Of a DNA stretch of 8,363 nucleotides, positions 1 through 7,508 are shown piece after piece. Every line of letters starts with the position of its first letter. Position 1 is the stretch's first letter. Location: NCBI GenBank assembly GCA_002503395.1, contig DARQ01000127.1:17273-25635 (forward strand), read 5' to 3'. A program made the position numbers and the translations under genes. The DNA comes from Euryarchaeota archaeon UBA60. Lineage in GTDB: Archaea; Thermoplasmatota; Poseidoniia; Poseidoniales; Poseidoniaceae. The notes beneath the pieces are model-generated. The model saw nothing but the letters and a program-made list of their open reading frames with translations, was not told the DNA's origin and ran no database searches.

Positions 1-2540
1 TTGAAGCGGCGGTAGAAAATATGAACCAATGTTAAACCGATGGCGATTCCCAGGCCGGTCGCAAGTGGTCTGAATGAAGTGATGTAGATTCCGAGAAGCC
101 ACCAGATCGGTAATAGGATGAGGTAATTGAAGACCATTGTAAGTGGCGAGGGCGAGAATCGTGGTGGTACTCCTTTCTCGATGGCGTGATGGGCTGCTAC
201 CATGACATTTGCATTGAGTGCTTCATCCTCGCCTCTTTTAGCATAAAGTGCCGCAATCGAATTAACCGGCGCTTCGTCCACCCATTTCCGAGTGGATTTA
301 GCATCACCAACGGCGATTGACACCTCAAATTCAGTATCATCCTCAACCATCCCCAAAAGCGCCCCGAGTGCCTTGACCCGGGGGTCGAAAGCATCGCTTT
401 CACTCAATTCCCGATAGATGCTCTGAGCACAATGCCATTCGCCGATATCAACCAGGCATAACGCTGCAGCAATTCTTGCTTTGGCACTCAGCGGCTCGGA
501 TTTTATCAGTTCCAAGGCCAGGTCCAACGATTCATCATGCCGTCTTTGGGCGCGCAATAATGCTACATGACTTATCCTCGCTTGGAGGGTCAGGCGGTCG
601 CGGTGCTGACTTTTTGTCGTCGGCACCGGATTCCAACTTCGCAAGCGCTTCATCATGTCGTTGAGATTATCGATACAGGAGTTGTTCTCCCAATCCCAGA
701 TATCATCTTCATCGACCTGACCGCGCCAGGGGTCGAGCCATTCGATAATGAATGACATCAATTCCGGCTCGTCATAACCCTCGTCAATTGTAAGCCCTCT
801 CAGGGCTTCGCGAGCCGCGTCCAGACGCCGGCAAGAAAGATGTCCTGCGGCAATCATCATTCTCGCCTCGTCATTCTCACCGCCTTCTTGTGCCAGGACC
901 TTCTTTGCTTCATCAATTGCCTTCGGCCAAAGCCCCCTCAGTGCCATCTCAACCATCTTCGCCCTAGACTTCTCTAGTCGCACAATCGCTTCGTCACCAT
1001 CGATGAATTCCTGCTGGAAACGGCGCAGATGGTCGACATCATCTAATCGAGCAGCTTTCTCTACCAAGTCTCGCATCCAATCTCCCCCGCCTGACAAGAT
1101 TACCCCTTCGCGCCGAATCTCAGGGTCGAGGTCAAATTCCAATTTGCCCAAACCGGTGAACCGGGAGATGCTCAAGAGCCAAGTCAATAAGAAAATTGCT
1201 TGACCAACAGCGATGAACAGCCATGTGCTCTGGAGGATGATCAATTCAGTGAAACCGTAACTTTCCAAAACCCCGGTATACGGCATCAAGTGTGAGAATT
1301 CCTTGTAGCAAATCAAAACCAAGAGCAATACAGTATAACCTGAAAAACCGGCGAACGAAAAATACAGTATTTTAGCCTGAGCGCTGGTTTCAGAGCGAAT
1401 TTCTCTTGGTGAGGCCAGAGATACCCCCCCCAGCCCACCGAAGGTTTGGCCGCCAAGGAACAAGTTGCGAGTCAATTCAAAAATAAACGCAAGTCCGACA
1501 ATGGCGATGTTGAAACTAAGATAAATTGTCAAGGTCGAGGAGAGTTGTTTTATAGAGACCCATTTTTCTATCCATTCTTGATTAATCTCAGCCCATTCAT
1601 ATAACGAATATCCTACTATACCGCCGAAATTCAGAACATCTTCAGCATTTGGTGGTTGATTAATTATCACGTGAATTACGGTGATGATGCCATTCAGTGC
1701 CGTCAGAGGCATAGTAAAGAGGAAGAAGCTCAGAATCAACGATCCTAGCCGCTTGAAGAACCCCGGTGGGTCGGGGTCGATTGGAGTTTCATGGCCGCGC
1801 ACTGTTTCCCATTTCTTTTGAATCAGCATATTCCATGACGCACCTAGTATTCGGCCATATGCCAGTATGGTCGGAGACATGAATACCATAAGTGCATAGA
1901 CCACCCAGATTGGTTGTAGGCCCCCATCTTGATTCAACCCTATCCACAGAATGAAAGCGGTTGCGAATGTAAGAATCGCCAAGGTCCAGGTCTTTCGAAA
2001 AATCTTGATGTGCCAAGCCACGCTGATTTTATCCCGATACATTTGCTCCAGTTGCGCAGATAATGTCACCCATGGGCTGAACAATACAGGAATGATAATC
2101 AGTAGCATTATTAGATATACATTAGGCTCGAAATACGTATTCGGGTCAAAGAGTAGTTCGCCCACTAGAATCAAGATTCCAGTCATCGCCATCAGATACA
2201 ATGCAACTCCGAATCCCACACTGGGTAGCCGAAGCAACATTCGAGCTTCTTCTCGGTCGCGTGTCAAGCGATGTACCTCATACAACATATCATCAATTTC
2301 GAATGCCACCTGGAGTGAGGACATTGAGTTCGGCAATAAGAAACTCCACATGAATGCAGTAACTATCAGTGCCCCGACAATCGGCAACAGCAACTCAAGT
2401 GAAAAATCATCTATGGAAATCACTGTGGCATCTGACGGTTCGTCACCTACGGCTGAGACCACCGGAATTACCGCAATCAGCAGGAGGGAGAGTAACAGCG
2501 GAATCAGTCGCCAAGCAATTCTAGTGCTTCCCGCCCGCAT
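1..2540 (-). CDS. Large multi-pass membrane protein with C-terminal TPR-like helical domain (partial, function unknown)
   Basis: I do not recognise this family. The minus strand reads open from an ATG at 2540 to the window edge, giving 846 codons with the 3' end missing. The N-terminus (RAGSTRIAWR, then a hydrophobic run to about residue 30 ending VVSA) looks like a signal peptide or signal anchor. Hydrophobic segments follow near residues 48-69, 107-130, 141-162, 184-203, 209-228, 264-292, 337-355, 391-413 and 429-458. Residues about 465-800 are soluble, charged and helical. Stretches near 525-582 and 655-730 have the alternating small/large pattern of TPR-like helix pairs (for example LWPKAIDEAKKVLA and ARIAAALCLVDIGEW). 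Two more membrane segments (about 802-822 and 825-843) come before the edge, so the TPR-like part sits between membrane domains. I see no catalytic motif (no HExxH, no rhomboid GxSG, no Walker A). It lies 52 bp behind the aminotransferase on the same strand. No Shine-Dalgarno precedes the ATG, but a TATA-like CATATT lies about 25 nt upstream, compatible with a leaderless transcript. Confidence 0.85.
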   Translation of the reverse strand, partial: MRAGSTRIAWRLIPLLLSLLLIAVIPVVSAVGDEPSDATVISIDDFSLELLLPIVGALIVTAFMWSFLLPNSMSSLQVAFEIDDMLYEVHRLTRDREEARMLLRLPSVGFGVALYLMAMTGILILVGELLFDPNTYFEPNVYLIMLLIIIPVLFSPWVTLSAQLEQMYRDKISVAWHIKIFRKTWTLAILTFATAFILWIGLNQDGGLQPIWVVYALMVFMSPTILAYGRILGASWNMLIQKKWETVRGHETPIDPDPPGFFKRLGSLILSFFLFTMPLTALNGIITVIHVIINQPPNAEDVLNFGGIVGYSLYEWAEINQEWIEKWVSIKQLSSTLTIYLSFNIAIVGLAFIFELTRNLFLGGQTFGGLGGVSLASPREIRSETSAQAKILYFSFAGFSGYTVLLLVLICYKEFSHLMPYTGVLESYGFTELIILQSTWLFIAVGQAIFLLTWLLSISRFTGLGKLEFDLDPEIRREGVILSGGGDWMRDLVEKAARLDDVDHLRRFQQEFIDGDEAIVRLEKSRAKMVEMALRGLWPKAIDEAKKVLAQEGGENDEARMMIAAGHLSCRRLDAAREALRGLTIDEGYDEPELMSFIIEWLDPWRGQVDEDDIWDWENNSCIDNLNDMMKRLRSWNPVPTTKSQHRDRLTLQARISHVALLRAQRRHDESLDLALELIKSEPLSAKARIAAALCLVDIGEWHCAQSIYRELSESDAFDPRVKALGALLGMVEDDTEFEVSIAVGDAKSTRKWVDEAPVNSIAALYAKRGEDEALNANVMVAAHHAIEKGVPPRFSPSPLTMVFNYLILLPIWWLLGIYITSFRPLATGLGIAIGLTLVHIFYRRF

Positions 2541-2560
2541 GTCGGTTGGTATACTCTTGA

Positions 2561-2570
2561 GAATATGAGA
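2561..2570 (-). promoter_or_regulatory. Possible TATA-like box for the membrane-protein gene
   Basis: On the minus strand this reads TCTCATATTC, centred about 25 nt upstream of the ATG at 2540. That is the spacing expected of an archaeal TATA box when the transcript starts at or near the start codon. The gene has no recognisable Shine-Dalgarno, which agrees with a leaderless start. The site is short and AT-rich sequence is common, so this is inference. The gene may simply be read through from the aminotransferase. Confidence 0.3.
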
Positions 2571-2592
2571 AGTTCGCCGACTTGGAAAAGAT

Positions 2593-3798
2593 TCAGCGGT
2601 GGCGTTTGAGGAAGTTATCAATCCGGTCGAATGCAATATTCAAAACCTCGAAATTCGGCAAATATACGATTCTGATGTGCCCTTTACCCAATTCGGGCGA
2701 AAAGCCACTGCCGTGGACAACGAGCACATGTTCCTCTTCCAGTAATTGGAGTACGAATGCTTTGTCATCATCTCGCCATCTTTCATCGGTTAAACGAACG
2801 AACATATAGAATGCACCACCAGGCTCTTCAACTTCAAGGCCATCGATTTGCGATATTCTCTTCAGGCAGAGGTTACGTTGCTTCTCGACCTTGTCAAAAT
2901 ATCCCTTCATCCATCCCCTATCGCCTTGTAATCCAGCCAGATATCCCATCTGAGCAGGGGTTGAAGCGCACAGCCTAGAACGAAGTAATCGCTCGATTCC
3001 ATCACGCACCAGGCGCAATCGCTTGTGGGGGTCGTGAATCGCGATGTAGCCGATTCTCCACCCTGGGGCGTAGTAATTCTTTGACACCCCATTCAAAGAG
3101 AAAACGGGTGTCTCCGAGGAACGTGAGGCAACACTCACTTGAGTTCCGGTGAAGTCTAGTTCATCATATATTTCATCGGCGATAATCATGCAGTTTGGCC
3201 ATTTGCCAGCAATTTCCAGTAACCGGTCAATCTCATCGCTACCTGAAACATTTCCACAGGGATTATTGGGATTGATTAGCACCAAGAGTCGAACATCTTC
3301 ATCCATCTTGGCCTCGATGTCATCGAAATCAAGTTTCCAACCGTCATTACAGTCGAGGCGATATTCGATGGTCTGGGCGCCAAACATCTGCGGATATGCC
3401 ATGTAAGGAGGATAATGCGGACCTGGTGCGAGCACTTTTGTACCCTCTTCCAATATCGCGGCGAAGATTATCTGTAAAGCCTCGGTCACTCCATGGCAAA
3501 CATAGACATCGTCGGCGCTACAATTCCAACCCTTGCGTGTTTCATCTTCGGCGATAGCACGACGCAGTGGCGGCAATCCATATGATTGCGAATAACCACT
3601 CTCGCCATCGGCCAGACTCTGCTGAAAGGCTGCTACCATGTGTGATGGTGTCGCTAGACCCGGATAGGCAATCGGGTCACCGATGTTGAGTTTGAGAATT
3701 TCATGCCCCTGCTGCTCTAATTTGGTCGCTGGGATGACGACATCGCGAATCGCGTATTCGATTCTTGCCGCACGAGAAGAGACCGGGATATCGTCCAT
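2593..3798 (-). CDS. PLP-dependent class I/II aminotransferase, AlaA/aspartate aminotransferase-like
   Basis: A 401-residue cytosolic enzyme of fold-type I, normal length for the family. It transfers an amino group between an amino acid and a 2-oxo acid using pyridoxal phosphate. The N-terminal pattern (YAIRDVVIPATKLEQQG, then LKLNIGDP at 35-42) resembles alanine-type (AlaA-like) and archaeal aspartate-type enzymes. Visible active-site elements are the substrate-side GYSQSYGLPPLR (68-79), INPNNP (175-180, Asn179 matching the PLP-contacting Asn), ADEIYD (207-212, Asp208 and Tyr211), the SK motif with the Schiff-base Lys240, PGWRIG with Arg248, and HIRI with Arg376, which should bind the substrate carboxylate. 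Position 181 is Cys where Thr is usual (NPNNPCG). All key residues are present, so it should be active. Whether it prefers alanine, aspartate or another donor cannot be read from sequence. The start is supported by an AGGTG site 5 nt upstream. It is translationally linked to the EVE gene before it (8-bp gap). Confidence 0.93.
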   Translation of the reverse strand: MDDIPVSSRAARIEYAIRDVVIPATKLEQQGHEILKLNIGDPIAYPGLATPSHMVAAFQQSLADGESGYSQSYGLPPLRRAIAEDETRKGWNCSADDVYVCHGVTEALQIIFAAILEEGTKVLAPGPHYPPYMAYPQMFGAQTIEYRLDCNDGWKLDFDDIEAKMDEDVRLLVLINPNNPCGNVSGSDEIDRLLEIAGKWPNCMIIADEIYDELDFTGTQVSVASRSSETPVFSLNGVSKNYYAPGWRIGYIAIHDPHKRLRLVRDGIERLLRSRLCASTPAQMGYLAGLQGDRGWMKGYFDKVEKQRNLCLKRISQIDGLEVEEPGGAFYMFVRLTDERWRDDDKAFVLQLLEEEHVLVVHGSGFSPELGKGHIRIVYLPNFEVLNIAFDRIDNFLKRHR

Positions 3799-3803
3799 CC
3801 TAA

Positions 3804-3808
3804 CACCT
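3804..3808 (-). promoter_or_regulatory. Shine-Dalgarno of the aminotransferase, overlapping the EVE stop codon
   Basis: The minus strand reads AGGTG, then a 5-nt spacer, then the ATG at 3798. AGGTG complements the CACCT of the 16S rRNA 3' end. Its first two bases are the last two of the EVE TAG stop (3809-3807). A terminating ribosome would therefore sit on the next gene's binding site, so translational coupling is likely. The site also fixes the aminotransferase start. Confidence 0.7.
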
Positions 3809-4280
3809 AGATTTCATTTGCGTCAATTCCACCCATTTCACATATCACCTTGAAGTGTTCCTCGCCTACTGGCTGAACCGATAATCTCTGCCCTCGCTGG
3901 ATCAGAGGCATTCCTTCAAGACGTGGATTCTCTTTTATCTCCAGTAATGAAATCTCTTCCAATTCGACCACTGGAACTATGTCGACCATCATCCATCTAG
4001 GGTTGTCTATAGATGATTTATCATCGAAGTATTTTGAATTCACATCCCAGGAGGTGAAGTCCGGATAGCCTTCAGTTACTATTTTGGCAATCCCTGCCAC
4101 ATGCGGTGGTTTACAGTTAGAGTGATAGAATAATACCAAGTCACCTTTTTTCATATCATCGCGCATGAAGTTTCGCGCTTGGTAGTTGCGAACCCCATCC
4201 CAATGGGTTTTCCCATCGGCAACCAATTGCTTCCAAGGATATGCCTCAGGCTCACTTTTCATCAGCCAGTGCCTCGCCAT
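3807..4280 (-). CDS. EVE domain-containing protein (THYN1-like)
   Basis: A 157-residue protein consisting of a single EVE domain (PF01878; PUA/ASCH/YTH-related fold), the usual full length for stand-alone members. Recognisable family elements in order: HWLMKSEPEAY (4-14), HWDGVRNYQARN (26-37), GDLVLFYHSNCKPP (46-59), the central AGIAKIV (62-68), YPDFTSWDVNSKYFD (72-86), NPRWMMVD (93-100) and QRLSVQPV (131-138). EVE domains are thought to bind modified bases in DNA or RNA through an aromatic pocket. The role of this cellular version is not established. I chose the ATG at 4280 because homologues begin right before HWLMKSEP. A GTG at 4304 would add eight residues unlike the family. No clear Shine-Dalgarno is seen, but a TATA-like CTAAAG lies about 27 nt upstream, suggesting a leaderless message. 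It is the first gene of a leftward unit with the aminotransferase and diverges from the RND transporter. Confidence 0.93.
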   Translation of the reverse strand: MARHWLMKSEPEAYPWKQLVADGKTHWDGVRNYQARNFMRDDMKKGDLVLFYHSNCKPPHVAGIAKIVTEGYPDFTSWDVNSKYFDDKSSIDNPRWMMVDIVPVVELEEISLLEIKENPRLEGMPLIQRGQRLSVQPVGEEHFKVICEMGGIDANEI

Positions 4281-4300
4281 GCACTGCTTCAGCGGGTGGC

Positions 4301-4312
4301 CCACTTTAGATG
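4301..4312 (-). promoter_or_regulatory. Possible TATA-like box for the EVE-aminotransferase unit
   Basis: On the minus strand this reads CATCTAAAGTGG. Its CTAAAG core is centred about 27 nt upstream of the ATG at 4280. This is archaeal TATA spacing for a transcript beginning at the start codon, and it fits the absence of a Shine-Dalgarno. Inference from position and composition only. Confidence 0.3.
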
Positions 4313-4387
4313 CTGGGGAGAGCGCTCATCGCCTCGACCTCACGAGATTCTTTGTAAAGTCAACCCGGAATGTTCATTCAGCACTAT

Positions 4388-4397
4388 GTGTTAAAGG
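4388..4397 (+). promoter_or_regulatory. Possible TATA-like box for the RND transporter gene
   Basis: GTGTTAAAGG, with its TTAAA core at 4391-4395, lies about 26 nt before the ATG at 4419 and 35 nt before the ATG at 4428. It shares a TAAAG core with the candidate box of the divergent EVE gene. If it is the real TATA box the transcript would begin near 4419, which would favour a leaderless start there and compete with the Shine-Dalgarno evidence for 4428. Confidence 0.28.
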
Positions 4398-4411
4398 AGA
4401 TAAGCAGGCGC

Positions 4412-4418
4412 AAGGTGA
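4412..4418 (+). promoter_or_regulatory. Shine-Dalgarno deciding the RND transporter start
   Basis: AAGGTGA matches the archaeal consensus GGAGGTGAT. It directly abuts the ATG at 4419 (no spacer, unusable by that codon) but stands 9 nt before the in-frame ATG at 4428. I therefore prefer 4428. A second purine-rich stretch, AAAGGAGA (4393-4400), is too far from either start. Confidence 0.5.
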
Positions 4419-4427
4419 ATGAGGCAT

Positions 4428-7400
4428 ATGTCGCAGAGTGGTGGTCAACGCAAGCCGCGTATAGGCGAGCGGATGGCTGACCTTTGGGTGCATAGCCGTG
4501 CTAAGACCGCTGAGAAGCGTGACCGAATCATCGCCACCGCCAAAGGATTCGACCCTGTCGAGTTCTCAAAAATGACCGCCAAGAGTTTAGCCGATGCACC
4601 ACAAGCCGTGCGCCGAGAATACAGGCGTCTGGGAGCGACTGGAATCATCACTGCATTCCCCATATTGATAATCTTCCTATGTCTCGGTGTGACGACGTTT
4701 TTTGCTTACCACAGTGGTTTCATGGATATCTCTACCGAATCAGATATGCCGTGGCAGATTAAGGATGAGAAGTCACTGAATGTTAATGGTAGTTTGGACG
4801 TCTATCTTCCCAAAGGTGACCCGGTTGAGCTGGCGATAAAGGAGGTGCAGAAGGATTGGTCGACCAATGTGATGATTATCTATGTCGAATCGGAATCACA
4901 GAATATCACCGATGAGGTGATATTGCACCAATTTGACAAAGTCGAAAAGGCCTTGAATCCTTATGTCTCAAATCCTTCCGATGACGTGATTTTCATACTT
5001 TCACTTTCGACTGTGATCAAGGAGGTCAACTCTTCTGGTGCTCGAGTGACCCAGGCCTTCATCAAAGAATTGGGGGAGATTGGCTGCCAAGGTGCGGATG
5101 ATGATTGTACTACGAGAGAGTTGGCATCATCGTTGAACGAGTCGTTTGAAGATGGTTATTTGTTGATGGGCGATTATAGTATTCCCTCACAGACCACAAT
5201 AGACCAGATTATTGACAACATGTATGATGATAATGGCGACCCTACGCCCGGATTGGATAAATTGGCTCGTGATGTTGATGACGATAGGAATCTCGACCGA
5301 GCGGTGATTATTGTCGCTGTCAACGAGTCGAAACCCTCACCGATCATTATTGCTGAAGCCGAGGCGATTCTAGAAAAAATTTCGAGTGAGAACAATTGGA
5401 ATTGTGATGCGAAAATTACCGACCCTAGCGATGATGATTATTGCGATGGTGATGAATTGGGAATCAAGATGACTTTGACAGGCCCGGTTCCGATTACCAA
5501 TGCGGTCACAGAATTTTCGATTACACTATTTTGGAAGATTTTCCCCATCGCCATCATCTTGGTGGCAGGTGGGCTGTTCTTCTTCCATTCCGACGTCTTA
5601 CAAACCGGAGCATGGAGGCCGATTCAGGGTCTGAAGGTGGTGATAATATCCGGATTGCCAACCCTCTGTTCGGTATTTATCACCCTCGGGATAATCGGCT
5701 TTATCGATTACGAGGTGGCGATGACCATCATCATCGTTGGGCCCATTCTGCTCGCCCTCGGCGTCTCGTATGGCCTGCACATCACCAATAGATATTCGGA
5801 AGAGAGCGGAACCAAAAAAGAGAAAATGCACTCATCGATAAGTTCTACCGGGAAAGCCGTATTCCTTTCTGCTGTGACTACGATTATCGGATTCATCTCA
5901 TTGACATTCACTCCGATGGCACCGATTGCCACTATCGGCTTCGCGCTTTCGGGCGGAATAGTGGTCGTATACATCATGACGATGCTGATGGTACCCAATC
6001 TAACGATATTGCTCGACCTGCAGAAACCGAGCCATCCTCCTCTGAAAGTGTTTGAGTATGCTGTACAGGTACCACTACGGTGGAATGTCATAGTCATAGC
6101 CGTATTCTTGTCGGCGATACTCCTCTCAGCCACATGGGGACAGCAGAATGTCGAGGAAAACATCGACTTGTTAGGAATGGCACCTGAAGGTGAGGAAGCG
6201 GTCATCAAGATGAAACAGTATTCGCAGGAATTCGATGCTGGCCAAATTGGAATGATACTGGTGGAAAGTTGTGTTAAAGGTGAATCTAGGGACATCGAGA
6301 ATGATCCCGAGTGCTCCGACCCCTATGGTAATTTATTGGCTATTTCTATTTTGGAAAAGAACCTCAACACGGTTGATTATACTACTGCTGTTAGTGTGGT
6401 ATTCCTGATGAAATCCGTCGGTGTATCGGCAAATTTCTCTACCGAGGAACAATATGCAATCATCGAAGATTTCATGGATCTGCTACCTCTACCTGAGGAA
6501 TTACGTGAAGTTGCGGAGTTGATGTTCAATCAATCAGCTTCTGAGGATGCAACTTTCTGGAAAGTCCTAGGAACTCTGGATAGCGGCTCCGATGGTGGAC
6601 GGCAAACTCAGATATTCTTACTCAATGTATTCTACGATAGCCTGACCGATGAGACTAGGTCGCTATTCATTTCCGATGATTATCGCCGCAGTCTGATCTA
6701 TGTCGACCTACCGTTCCTACCTGTTTCTCAAACTACGGATTCGGTTACATATATCGACGAATATGCCAGCCAGTCGAATTACATCCGCGGCAATATCAAG
6801 GCTGGTAAGTTGACCGGCGTCGCCGCTGTCGCAATAGCGGTGAACAGTCTGATAGTCGATTCCCAGTGGTCATCATTGGCCTTCGCCATCATCCTTACTT
6901 TGATTACTCTGGGAATCGTTTTTCGCGATTTACGCTTCGCGGTGTGGACTACCTCACCAGTTGTCGCAACCGTCGCCTTACAATGGCTGGTGATGGCCAA
7001 ACTGGATGTCTCATTATCTCTGGTGACGGTTATGATCGGTTCAATTCTAGTCGGCGTGGGGGTGGATTTTTCGATTCACATAGCCAACCGTATCCGTGAA
7101 TTGGGTGGTGGTATCGAAGCTATCAGCATTGCAACCGTCTCAACCGGAATGTCTCTTTTCGAGGCTGCTACAGTCACAACCCTCGGCCTGGTAACCGCTT
7201 ATCTGATTCCGATACCTGAGATTAAACCGTTCGTTACGGTGGTCATCATCCTGCTGTGGATAGCCGCCGCCAGTGCCCTGCTACTACTACCGGCGATTTT
7301 CGTCACCTTGGAGAAATTAGGCATCGGCTCTACAGGTGGCTCTGATTCTATGAAGCGAGCCCTCGGTCTTATTAAGGCGCAGCGAAGTGGTGATGCGGCA

Positions 7401-7457
7401 ATCGATGCGGTCATGGTTACATCCACATCCAGGCGCGACGACCAAGATGCGTGGTAA
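4428..7457 (+). CDS. RND superfamily transporter, MMPL/HAE3-like
   Basis: A 1009-residue integral membrane protein with the duplicated RND layout: TM1 (about 70-94), large outer loop 1 (95-363), TM2-TM6 (364-527), TM7 (about 553-570), outer loop 2 (571-814) and TM8-TM12 (815-960). The half-repeats are visible in the aligned TM4 and TM10 motifs, GVSYGLHITNR (445-455) and GVDFSIHIANR (878-888). Asp880 in TM10 is the expected proton-relay acid, while the matching TM4 residue is Ser447. RND pumps usually use the proton gradient to export lipids, hydrophobic compounds or peptides; the substrate here is unknown. The cytoplasmic N-terminus before TM1 is unusually long (about 69 residues, rich in Arg and Lys) and there is a polar tail of about 50 residues after TM12. 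The outer loops carry six cysteines in three close pairs (220/227, 326/339, 615/629) and Asp clusters. No membrane-fusion or outer-membrane partner lies nearby, as expected for the MMPL/HAE3 type. An alternative start at 4419 adds three residues. Confidence 0.9.
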   Translation: MSQSGGQRKPRIGERMADLWVHSRAKTAEKRDRIIATAKGFDPVEFSKMTAKSLADAPQAVRREYRRLGATGIITAFPILIIFLCLGVTTFFAYHSGFMDISTESDMPWQIKDEKSLNVNGSLDVYLPKGDPVELAIKEVQKDWSTNVMIIYVESESQNITDEVILHQFDKVEKALNPYVSNPSDDVIFILSLSTVIKEVNSSGARVTQAFIKELGEIGCQGADDDCTTRELASSLNESFEDGYLLMGDYSIPSQTTIDQIIDNMYDDNGDPTPGLDKLARDVDDDRNLDRAVIIVAVNESKPSPIIIAEAEAILEKISSENNWNCDAKITDPSDDDYCDGDELGIKMTLTGPVPITNAVTEFSITLFWKIFPIAIILVAGGLFFFHSDVLQTGAWRPIQGLKVVIISGLPTLCSVFITLGIIGFIDYEVAMTIIIVGPILLALGVSYGLHITNRYSEESGTKKEKMHSSISSTGKAVFLSAVTTIIGFISLTFTPMAPIATIGFALSGGIVVVYIMTMLMVPNLTILLDLQKPSHPPLKVFEYAVQVPLRWNVIVIAVFLSAILLSATWGQQNVEENIDLLGMAPEGEEAVIKMKQYSQEFDAGQIGMILVESCVKGESRDIENDPECSDPYGNLLAISILEKNLNTVDYTTAVSVVFLMKSVGVSANFSTEEQYAIIEDFMDLLPLPEELREVAELMFNQSASEDATFWKVLGTLDSGSDGGRQTQIFLLNVFYDSLTDETRSLFISDDYRRSLIYVDLPFLPVSQTTDSVTYIDEYASQSNYIRGNIKAGKLTGVAAVAIAVNSLIVDSQWSSLAFAIILTLITLGIVFRDLRFAVWTTSPVVATVALQWLVMAKLDVSLSLVTVMIGSILVGVGVDFSIHIANRIRELGGGIEAISIATVSTGMSLFEAATVTTLGLVTAYLIPIPEIKPFVTVVIILLWIAAASALLLLPAIFVTLEKLGIGSTGGSDSMKRALGLIKAQRSGDAAIDAVMVTSTSRRDDQDAW

Positions 7458-7508
7458 TTCGCTAAGTCCACTATGAATGCTACATCTCTCGTCCTCCGGG
7501 TAAAGGTT

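Larger units (their letters stand above)
4281..4427. promoter_or_regulatory. Divergent intergenic promoter region
   Basis: This 147-bp gap separates the start codons of two divergent genes (EVE leftward, RND transporter rightward) and must hold promoters for both. A near-palindrome CTTTGTAAAG (4350-4359, 8 of 10 positions symmetric) lies almost midway, about 70 nt from each start. It could be a shared regulator site or a coincidence. No small gene is apparent in it. Confidence 0.5.

Noticed and set aside
1951..2568. Plus-strand open frame of 205 codons
   Set aside because: It lies wholly opposite the continuous membrane-protein frame. Its translation is Ser/Asn/Ile-rich with no recognisable domain, and there is no ribosome-binding site. 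It is an antisense shadow.
4281..4304. GTG start at 4304 for the EVE gene
   Set aside because: It would add eight residues not resembling the family. The ATG at 4280 begins immediately before the conserved HWLMKSEP, and a TATA-like box is correctly spaced for it.
5708..6295. Minus-strand open frame of 195 codons
   Set aside because: Antisense to the core membrane domain of the RND transporter, whose protein motifs are clear in the plus frame. No domain or start signal of its own.
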